5,539 nucleotides of DNA from assembly GCA_021157445.1 (NCBI GenBank), contig JAGGWM010000131.1, forward strand, positions 1 through 5,539, read 5' to 3'. Below the pieces are notes generated by a model. That model saw only the letters and a list, made by a program, of their open reading frames with translations, searched no databases and was not told the origin of the DNA. Positions within the stretch are counted from its first letter, which is position 1; every line of letters begins with the position of its first letter. This DNA is from Thermococcus sp. (GTDB lineage Archaea > Methanobacteriota_B > Thermococci > Thermococcales > Thermococcaceae). Below are positions 1 through 4,815 of this stretch, piece after piece. The translations under genes and the position numbers were made by a program.

Positions 1-340
1 AAAGGAAGATCACATAAATCAGGAAGATCAAGGCTGAGAAAGTTAATGTCGTAAGGATTGGATCGGAGATTATGCTATTCAATTTATGAAGGAGGAACGG
101 GGTAACAAATCCCGAGATTGGCCAGTTGCTGTACCAATAACGATCCCCCAAGAGGGAAGCATAATAGGATTCATCAAAGCTTGTGAAGCATCGCCCAAAA
201 CCAAATCGAATATAGTACCAAATTGTGAAAGCAAAAAACAAAATAAGAACTAGTGTGGCATTTTTTGTTAATTTTTCTTCACTGGCCAAATACACCGTTC
301 CAAGGATAAATAGGAAAAAGATGAGCAGCATAATGCCCAA
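1..340 (-). CDS. GT39/PMT-like membrane glycosyltransferase, N-terminal part (runs off left edge)
   Basis: The complement strand is open without a stop from a TTG at 340-338 to the window edge (113 codons). Hydrophobic segments lie at about residues 3-19 and 28-44, and a third begins near 94. Between the second and third is an acidic loop with FDESYYASL (D56-E57). In PMT/GT39-type enzymes an Asp-Glu pair in the first external loop after a membrane helix is the catalytic or substrate-binding site; these enzymes transfer sugar from a polyprenyl-phosphate carrier on the outer face of the membrane. The start is set by a strong Shine-Dalgarno 7 nt upstream of the TTG; an ATG three codons in (331-329) is the alternative. 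Only 2 nt separate it from the stop of the preceding gene, so the two are cotranscribed and probably translationally coupled. The family call rests on the topology and the DE loop alone, because the rest is missing. Confidence 0.75.
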   Translation of the reverse strand, partial: MGIMLLIFFLFILGTVYLASEEKLTKNATLVLILFFAFTIWYYIRFGFGRCFTSFDESYYASLLGDRYWYSNWPISGFVTPFLLHKLNSIISDPILTTLTFSALIFLIYVIFL

Positions 341-342
341 TT

Positions 343-353
343 TCACCCCTCCT
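343..353 (-). promoter_or_regulatory. Shine-Dalgarno site of the left-edge glycosyltransferase
   Basis: Read on the minus strand this is AGGAGGGGTGA, nearly the full complement of the archaeal 16S rRNA 3' end with one extra G. It lies inside the last codons and stop of the upstream gene. AGGAGG is 7 nt from the TTG at 340, which favours TTG over the ATG at 331 as the start. Placement inside the upstream coding end suggests coupled translation. Confidence 0.65.
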
Positions 354-1029
354 TTATGGGGATCGTGAGAAATAGAGGGTATTCCATATTCTTTGATTTA
401 ACAATGACCTTGACTTTTACTGGTTCTGCAACGTATTTTACCCTGGAATACTTTCTGGTTAGAATATATGTATCATTTATCTTCGTTAGGTTATATTCTA
501 CGATCTCTGTCAGCGTTTCATTTTCCTGAGTGATATCCTTAACATAGGAGACGTGAAGCGGTGTCCCGGTTATTGGAAAAGTCAAATTGAGTGTGAGGTT
601 ATTATCCAAAAACAGTATACCCAGTTCAGGAGTATTGTTTGGATAGAAATATGGACCAAGACCTATGGAACCATTTATCAAATATTTTTCAGTTCTCGCT
701 TCCAAGATTATTTTGTCGTATTTAATCCCCAACACGGAAAAGTTGAAAGATATTGATCGTTTTTCTTGAGGGTTTAGAATAACTTCACCGCTTTTTATTG
801 TCTTAGTGTCCATAAAAACTTCAAACTCATACTTTGTTCTTTCTTTTTCATGGGATTCTATTATAAAACTCACTTCGTAAGTTTGATTGGGGATAATATA
901 CTCCGGTGTAGTCAAGTTGTCAAAATACACCAAGCTATACCCGGGGCTCGTTTTGGGATACGCTATCAGCACCATACCCAAGATTATAACAGAACTCAGG
1001 ACTAAAACGTAAAGCAATTCTCTCCTCAT
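343..1029 (-). CDS. DUF1616-like, membrane-anchored, sequon-rich surface protein
   Basis: A 228-residue protein from ATG 1029. One hydrophobic anchor (about residues 4-24, after a short RR-positive N-terminus) is followed by an all-exported beta-rich domain with no further membrane helix. Residues about 27-105 resemble the soluble part of DUF1616 proteins: a beta-sandwich opening in which a Pro-Asn-Gln-Thr stretch precedes strands about resisting or supporting glycans; biochemical function is unknown for the family. Typical DUF1616 proteins carry several N-terminal membrane helices, so this is a short, one-anchor version. The exported part has ten Asn-X-Ser/Thr sequons, so it is a likely target of AglB-type N-glycosylation. 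It is first in an operon with the glycosyltransferase at 1-340. An in-frame TTG at 1041 would add four residues (MGRV); I prefer the ATG because the anchor then starts normally and the TTG has no ribosome site. DUF1616 assignment is by eye and moderate. Confidence 0.75.
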   Translation of the reverse strand: MRRELLYVLVLSSVIILGMVLIAYPKTSPGYSLVYFDNLTTPEYIIPNQTYEVSFIIESHEKERTKYEFEVFMDTKTIKSGEVILNPQEKRSISFNFSVLGIKYDKIILEARTEKYLINGSIGLGPYFYPNNTPELGILFLDNNLTLNLTFPITGTPLHVSYVKDITQENETLTEIVEYNLTKINDTYILTRKYSRVKYVAEPVKVKVIVKSKNMEYPLFLTIPIKEG

Positions 1030-1056
1030 AACTCTTCCCAAAAAACAAAAGACTTG

Positions 1057-1075
1057 GAGACTTAAAAGGCTTTCT
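1057..1075 (-). promoter_or_regulatory. Candidate promoter (BRE/TATA-like) of the DUF1616-like operon
   Basis: On the minus strand this reads GAAAGCCTTTTAAGTCTCC. GAAAG fits a purine-rich BRE and CTTTTAAG fits a weak archaeal TATA box. Its centre is about 36 nt upstream of ATG 1029, so transcription would begin near 1040 with a leader of about ten bases. The box overlaps the far end of the IS982-like remnant, so the operon's promoter may be partly built from insertion-element DNA. Confidence 0.35.
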
Positions 1076-1300
1076 TCATCTTCATCGATTGTGGTACTAC
1101 GTAGTTCCCACCACTTGTGAAGTCGTATACCCTATCTATCCAGATTCACAGCCAGAGTTGCTCCCAAAATCTTAACAATCAATCCCCTCAGACTAACACT
1201 CTTGCTCGGCATCAATAAAAACTCAGAAAACTTCGAAAACGAAGTCTCAATCCTCCTGAGGTTCTCCACTCACGTAACCTTTATCTAAAAATAGAAAACT
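1062..1300 (-). pseudogene. Remnant of an IS982-like transposase, internally deleted and frameshifted
   Basis: Three pieces in transposase order can be read on the minus strand. Piece 1 (about 1300-1262) gives SFLFLDKGYVSGE, which resembles the segment around a catalytic Asp in IS982-family DDE transposases of Pyrococcus. Piece 2 (about 1263-1132) gives LRRIETSFSKFSEFLL then SVSLRGLIVKILGATLAVN and ends LDR-stop. Piece 3, after a frameshift (about 1130-1062), gives VYDFTSGGNYVV and ends at TAA. About 40 codons normally between pieces 1 and 2 seem to be missing, and the N-terminal half is absent. The likeness to IS982 transposases such as ISPfu3 is from memory, not an alignment. There is no intact frame and no paired terminal repeat that I can see. 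A 16-nt imperfect palindrome, GGTACTACGTAGTTCC (1093-1108), lies in piece 3. Confidence 0.6.
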
Positions 1301-1315
1301 TTCATGCCGGTTTAG

Positions 1316-1649
1316 ACGTTCAATCGGTTTGTACCCGGTTGGGGTATGATTGGAATAATCTTCAATGTTATCTATAGAGAAAAACCGCTCATCGAAGGCA
1401 CGCGGGAGGTAATCTAATGCCTGAAGGGGAATGATATCGCTTCATCTTCCTTACAAACGCCACCAAGACGCACCGGATACTCGAGGTGCTTTAGTGGACA
1501 ATGTCACTAGGATTTTAGTGGAGGGATGAGGCTAAAGGAGTTTCTTCTTCCCCGGAGTTGGACACAGCACTGTCATAAGGTATGGTTAGGAGAGTAACAG
1601 AAAGGTGCTAGATAGGGGTATTTTAAAAGTTAACCCTTTTTTCTTTTGA
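1316..1649 (+). pseudogene. Decayed plus-strand reading frame, unidentified
   Basis: Protein-like stretches appear in successive frames, separated by stops and shifts. Frame 1 (1316-1414) has NRFVPGWGMIGIIFNVIYRE and then KPLIEGTREVI. After a shift, MPEGE-stop-YRFIFLTNATKTHRILEVL covers 1417-1491. After another shift, LVDNVTRILVEG appears near 1488, then FFFPGVGHSTVIRYG and SNRKVLDRGILKVNPFFF, ending at TGA 1647-1649. Together they could be a protein of roughly 110 residues broken by at least two frameshifts and several stops. I do not recognise the family. The opposite strand is also unusually open here (about 64 codons, near 1437-1246, containing ALDYLPRAFDERFF), so the true coding strand is uncertain and chance openness is possible. 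No gene is intact in this stretch. Confidence 0.3.
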
Positions 1650-1650
1650 A

Positions 1651-1682
1651 AGCCTCGCCCTTCAGGACGGGGTAGAGGTCAG
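1651..1682 (+). mobile_element. Solo IS200/IS605-type right-end hairpin (no tnpB)
   Basis: The sequence forms a stem of CCTCG (1653-1657) with CGGGG (1668-1672), one C-A mismatch, then CC/GG closing a TTCA loop, followed by GAGGTCAG. This GCCC-TTCA-GG..GGGG hairpin followed by GAGGTCAG is a pattern I associate with the 3' end of tnpB genes in Thermococcales. There it marks the right end of the element and the end of the omega-RNA scaffold. No tnpB frame precedes it, so it is a relic or a non-autonomous copy. The single mismatch suggests erosion. A T-rich run just upstream (1637-1647) could end rightward transcripts. It also stands out as a GC-rich island in AT-rich DNA. Confidence 0.5.
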
Positions 1683-1700
1683 GTGCTACGAAGAATGCAA

Positions 1701-1730
1701 AAGTTGAAGTGTAGAAAATTCACGCAACTT
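1701..1730. repeat. Short inverted repeat upstream of an orphan TATA-like box
   Basis: AAGTTG (1701-1706) pairs with CAACTT (1725-1730). An inner GTG/CAC pair leaves a small loop, and GC-rich ends (GC at 1698-1699 and GC at 1731-1732) could extend it with a bulge. It lies directly before the TATA-like sequence at 1738-1746. It could be an operator or a weak RNA hairpin; nothing decides between them. Confidence 0.3.
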
Positions 1731-1733
1731 GCT

Positions 1734-1748
1734 AAGTAATATATACTC
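1734..1748. promoter_or_regulatory. Orphan TATA-like box
   Basis: AAGTAATATATACTC is the best TATA match in the gene-poor stretch and is close to symmetrical, so it could serve either strand. Rightward transcription would begin near 1770, more than 200 nt before the HTH gene, with no gene between. Leftward transcription would run into the IS-type hairpin. Its use is unproven. Confidence 0.25.
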
Positions 1749-1836
1749 TATTTGGGCTTTTTTCATACATAGTAGGGTTTTGCATGTGCGTAAAAAGTGC
1801 AGAATTGTAGAAATACTGATTTCAACGTGCAAAGAA

Positions 1837-1891
1837 TGTAGAGTGCTTGTAGGCTGATGTAACGGTTGTAGGAGTGTGTGAGTTAGATGTA
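1837..1891 (+). repeat. Helically spaced TGTA tract in strongly G-rich DNA
   Basis: TGTA occurs at 1837, 1848, 1858, 1867 and 1888, with TGTG at 1877 filling the gap, so the steps are 11, 10, 9, 10 and 11 bp. One more TGTA at 1806 is 31 bp upstream, about three helical turns. Over 1831-1900 I count 26 G against 5 C on the plus strand. The tract ends about 110 bp before the HTH gene. An equally spaced array on one face of the helix fits an operator or bent DNA; it could also be compositional accident or decayed coding DNA. Confidence 0.35.
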
Positions 1892-1938
1892 TCGAGGCTG
1901 GAAATGTTATAATTCAAGATAAGTGGTTTGAGAGGGCG

Positions 1939-1951
1939 TAAATAATTTAAG
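1939..1951 (+). promoter_or_regulatory. Candidate promoter of the HTH gene
   Basis: GTAAATAATTTAA is A/T-only apart from its first base and is preceded by a purine-rich GAGAGGGC that could serve as BRE. Expected transcription start is about 1970. That gives either a nearly leaderless message for an ATG at 1978 or a leader of about 35 nt for the ATG at 2005. Confidence 0.4.
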
Positions 1952-1994
1952 GAAGGATTCTTGAAGATGTGTTGTAAATGTATCAGGATGTATC

Positions 1995-2000
1995 GGTGGT
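1995..2000 (+). promoter_or_regulatory. Ribosome binding site favouring the ATG at 2005
   Basis: GGTGGT lies four bases before ATG 2005 and resembles the archaeal GGTGAT core. No such site precedes the in-frame ATG at 1978. This is the reason for preferring the shorter protein. Confidence 0.4.
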
Positions 2001-2004
2001 TTCG

Positions 2005-2502
2005 ATGAGGGTGCATAAGGAGAAGTATAAGAAAGCCGTGGAAATGCTAATGCAAGGGAAATCGTACAGGGAAATAGCTAAGCGGTTGGGTCTGTCAATT
2101 TCCCAGATAAGCGAGATAGCCAAGGGCTTGGATTTATACGTTGACTTGAGGGAGGAGAGGAGGAAACTTGGGAGGAAGATCAGGGAGTTGAAGAGCCAAA
2201 AGGAGCGGTTGGAGAAGGAAATAGCTGAGAAAAAAGAGGTAATGTCTGCCTTGGAGGAGTGCTTTGAGAGGTTAAGTTTGGTTAAAAGGCTCACGGGAAA
2301 GATTTATGACAACATTTTAGAAGGTAAGGCCGAACCTCTCAAAAGTAAGGCTGAACGTGATTTTTACGAGAGTGAGCTCATAAAAGAGCTTACACGAAGA
2401 ATAGAGGAGTTTAACAAGGCTTATGCCCGGCTTGAGCTTGAACACTACGCAGAAAAGCTCAGAGAAGTATTGGGAGATCCTAATCAAAATCCTGAACAAT
2501 AA
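2005..2502 (+). CDS. Helix-turn-helix plus coiled-coil protein, unrecognised family
   Basis: A 165-residue, highly charged cytoplasmic protein. Residues about 10-44 form a classical HTH: KAVEMLMQGKSYREIAKRLG followed by LSISQISEIAKG, the recognition helix, of the resolvase or sigma-like type. Residues about 48-90 are a long Lys/Glu/Arg heptad region (RKLGRKIRELKSQKERLEKE) predicted as a coiled coil, probably for dimerisation. Residues about 115-157 are a second helical stretch. There is no membrane segment and no catalytic motif. The design suggests a DNA-binding dimer, for example a repressor or a plasmid- or virus-type regulator, but I do not recognise a named family. It is a lone rightward gene, convergent with the glycosyltransferase and next to IS debris, so an accessory or mobile-element origin is plausible. 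Extending to ATG 1978 would add nine residues (MYQDVSVVS). Confidence 0.8.
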   Translation: MRVHKEKYKKAVEMLMQGKSYREIAKRLGLSISQISEIAKGLDLYVDLREERRKLGRKIRELKSQKERLEKEIAEKKEVMSALEECFERLSLVKRLTGKIYDNILEGKAEPLKSKAERDFYESELIKELTRRIEEFNKAYARLELEHYAEKLREVLGDPNQNPEQ

Positions 2503-2507
2503 AAATT
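2503..2507 (-). terminator. Weak T-run after the large glycosyltransferase gene
   Basis: On the minus strand, TTTTT about 100 nt beyond the stop at 2608 is the only short T-run in the convergent gap; archaeal termination often uses such runs. No convincing terminator is visible for the rightward HTH gene. The gap 2503-2607 holds nothing else I can support. Confidence 0.25.
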
Positions 2508-2607
2508 CGAAGAATCCCTTTGAAAAGGAGTGAACAAGACTGGATGGCTTTATGGGTGTAGATTCGGGAGATGATGTCCAGCTTATCCTGGCTACTCAAG
2601 TGGGATG

Positions 2608-4722
2608 TTATTTTAGAAAGGGGAATTCATACATTCCTATCAACGCTCTATTGTATCCATCGTTGTGAGCATCATCTACGGAAAGCCTCTCCCCGGTGGA
2701 GGGGTACCAAAACCCAAGGTGAATTTGGTAAGTGCCCTGAGCGGGGATTTTGATTATGTACGCTTCATGGATTATTTGCCCAATTTTCCAGCTTGAAGTG
2801 GGGCACTTTCCCCCACAAGGTTGATGATCCTGTTGAAAGATTATGTCTCCATTTTCATTAGTAAAGTGAACGAATATTTCATAATCTTTCTCTACCGGCG
2901 AATTTGTCCTCCAGTAATATTCAATTAAAAGCGTATGTTCATCATGCCTTGTTTGATAAATGCACAAGCCTATAAGCTCTATTTTCTGGCCAAAAATGGG
3001 ATTAGAGGTTGAACATCTCTTTTCTATCATGCCTGCTGATAAATTCGAGAGTAAGACTGTGTAGTTTGAGCTTCTTTTGTAAAGAACCCCCCTGCTATCT
3101 GGAAATTGAAACTCCCTAATTTTTATGAAGTCTCCGCTATAGTTGGTATAGTGAGTGAACACTTCCCTGGCTTTCAGAGTGTGATTAATGGCCCAAGGTT
3201 CAGCCAAAAATCCCCCTTCAGTATAAAGAACGTAATCTGAAGTAATTGGGAGAAGGTAGTTTTCCTCAACCGGTTCTATAACCTCGATATTGCATCCCCT
3301 GAGCAAAGCCCTATATCTTAACGGCCAAGTTATCCAGGGATTATTGGCCAAAACATATAGTCTCTTTTGGGATGAAGAGCAACCTATTGTCGAGAGAATA
3401 TCGCTGATCTTCCACTCCTCCTCCGTGGTTTTCAAGTAAGCACTCCATTCTGAATGTCCAAATGCTCTACTTTCGTAAACTCCAGTAAAGTACAGGTTTC
3501 CTCCGTTTATTGCAATTAAATGACTTTGGGCGATCGATACTGGTTGGAGGACACCAAGAAATGTCAAAGTGTTAAGAATTCCGGAGATTCCCAGAATAAC
3601 TAAAATTGAGACGCTTAGCACTTTTTTATTTTGCCTCAGGAGTCTTTCAACGCTCTGGGGAATTAATAGGGTCAAAAACGGGATTAGCGGCATTAAAAAC
3701 CGGGGAGCTTTATTGCGGGTTAACGTGAAGAGGACATAGGCAAAAACCAGTTGGAATAATAAAAGATTTGTCAGGTCTTTTTGTGCTTTTTGCTTGTATG
3801 CATAGAGCAACACAATGACAAGTACAACAAACCCCAGCAGGCCAAAATAATAATTAACGAACACCCACATATAGTATAGAATTGACTGAAGTGAGAAAAC
3901 TTCTGGGTCTCCTTCCAAGGTGCCGCTCACTCTGCTGTTGTGTGACAGTGCTAGTATTAGCACTTTCAGGTTTGGCAGATACCACCATGCCGAAATTACG
4001 AAAGCAACCAGAATAAAGAGAGCAAAATTGTTAAGTGTCTCACATTTCAAAACTTTTTTGTGAGCACAATTGGTCTTAACTCCTTTTATTAGCTCATATA
4101 ATACTGGAACAACTACGAAAAAAGGAAACGTCCATTTGCACAATAATCCCAACCCTGCAGTTATCCCGGAGAGTATGGAGTATCTTCTTGATGTGAATCC
4201 CTCAGCCTTCAGAAGAAGATACCATGTAACGGTAACCATTGCAGTTAGCGTTAGATCCACCATGAAAACCGTTGATTGATCCAGTACTATAGGTGAACTC
4301 AAAAGAACAAAAACTGCCAGAAAGCTTAATTTTTTCATGTCCAATATCTTGGAAATTTTGTGGATGGAGTAACTAATTAACCCAACCGCTATAAGGTTCA
4401 CAGTGAAAATTCCAACCTCGGGAGATTCTCCAAAAATCATGTACCCGGGAACCGCCAAAAGCTGAGGAAACGGGGGATAATACCTATCCACAAAAATAAG
4501 GGAGCTGAAGCTTAGCTCTCTTAATGTGTGATAATATTTAATGCTATCCATAAAGTGGATTGCCTGGTCCCATATAAGGGGTGGAATGCCCTTAATGAAC
4601 ACTTGATAATACAACAGAACAGCGAAGAATGCATAAGCGATAAGCAGCAAAAATGTCTCACTTCTGTTTTTGAATCCTTCATGAAGCACATTCATGGGCA
4701 TCGGATAATAAATAAGCCGCAT
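2608..4722 (-). CDS. GT39/PMT-like membrane glycosyltransferase with C-terminal beta-sandwich domain
   Basis: A 704-residue membrane protein. About ten hydrophobic segments fill residues 22-395. The first external loop has IWDQAIHF (D52), where PMT-type enzymes carry an Asp-Glu catalytic pair; here the second residue is Gln. Further family marks are YYPPFPQLL (81-89), FMVDLTLT (D156), GLLCKWTFPF (192-201) and RNKAPRFLMPLIPF (336-349). Residues about 400-560 are external. Residues about 575-700 form a beta-sandwich (YYWRTNSPVEKDYEIFVHF; PTSSWKIGQ; GFWYPSTGERL) that I recall at the C-terminus of many large PMT-like proteins. A CGGKC pair (636, 640) could form a disulfide. Such enzymes move a sugar from polyprenyl phosphate to a glycan or protein outside the cell; donor and acceptor are not deducible. 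It follows the S-layer gene on the same strand after 93 nt, but probably has its own promoter. The start at 4722 has no good ribosome site; ATG 4701 or 4695 are alternatives. Confidence 0.85.
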   Translation of the reverse strand: MRLIYYPMPMNVLHEGFKNRSETFLLLIAYAFFAVLLYYQVFIKGIPPLIWDQAIHFMDSIKYYHTLRELSFSSLIFVDRYYPPFPQLLAVPGYMIFGESPEVGIFTVNLIAVGLISYSIHKISKILDMKKLSFLAVFVLLSSPIVLDQSTVFMVDLTLTAMVTVTWYLLLKAEGFTSRRYSILSGITAGLGLLCKWTFPFFVVVPVLYELIKGVKTNCAHKKVLKCETLNNFALFILVAFVISAWWYLPNLKVLILALSHNSRVSGTLEGDPEVFSLQSILYYMWVFVNYYFGLLGFVVLVIVLLYAYKQKAQKDLTNLLLFQLVFAYVLFTLTRNKAPRFLMPLIPFLTLLIPQSVERLLRQNKKVLSVSILVILGISGILNTLTFLGVLQPVSIAQSHLIAINGGNLYFTGVYESRAFGHSEWSAYLKTTEEEWKISDILSTIGCSSSQKRLYVLANNPWITWPLRYRALLRGCNIEVIEPVEENYLLPITSDYVLYTEGGFLAEPWAINHTLKAREVFTHYTNYSGDFIKIREFQFPDSRGVLYKRSSNYTVLLSNLSAGMIEKRCSTSNPIFGQKIELIGLCIYQTRHDEHTLLIEYYWRTNSPVEKDYEIFVHFTNENGDIIFQQDHQPCGGKCPTSSWKIGQIIHEAYIIKIPAQGTYQIHLGFWYPSTGERLSVDDAHNDGYNRALIGMYEFPFLK

Positions 4723-4745
4723 TACCTTAAAATTTTTGTGCTGGT

Positions 4746-4757
4746 CTTTTTTAGAAG
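4746..4757 (-). promoter_or_regulatory. Candidate promoter of the large glycosyltransferase gene
   Basis: On the minus strand, CTTCTAAAAAAG sits about 29 nt upstream of ATG 4722, with GAAC before it as a possible BRE. This spacing predicts a nearly leaderless message, which would explain the missing ribosome binding site. The match to a TATA box is loose. Confidence 0.3.
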
Positions 4758-4770
4758 TTCGGGGAGAATT

Positions 4771-4811
4771 GCAAAGAATAGCAAAAGGAAGAGAAAAGAA
4801 AGTTTGAAAAA
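4771..4811 (-). terminator. Pyrimidine-rich terminator of the S-layer gene
   Basis: Read on the minus strand, the 40 nt after the S-layer stop are a nearly uninterrupted T/C tract (TTTTTC, then CTTTCTTTTCTCTTCC, then TTTTGC). Archaeal RNA polymerase terminates at such T-rich tracts without a hairpin. It separates the S-layer transcript from the glycosyltransferase gene downstream. Confidence 0.5.
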
Positions 4812-4815
4812 TGAT

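Noticed and set aside
553..756. Plus-strand 67-codon frame inside the DUF1616-like gene
   Set aside because: Antisense shadow of a better supported gene, with no ribosome site or recognisable domain.
1093..1108. Imperfect palindrome GGTACTACGTAGTTCC as an IS terminal repeat
   Set aside because: I found no second copy at the other side of the transposase remnant, so it cannot be called a terminal inverted repeat.
1983..2294. Minus-strand 103-codon frame over the HTH gene
   Set aside because: Its Ser/Phe/Leu-rich translation is the mirror of Lys/Glu coiled-coil codons; the plus strand has the clear HTH and coiled coil.
2567..2580. GATGATG resembling a C box of a C/D guide RNA
   Set aside because: No matching D box (CUGA) or C'/D' pair at the usual spacing, so there is no support for a C/D RNA.
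2552..2668. Plus-strand 38-codon frame starting MGVDSGDDVQLILATQ
   Set aside because: It has a GGATGG-like site and looks protein-like, but half of it lies antisense to the well-supported glycosyltransferase end, and nothing marks it as a known small protein.
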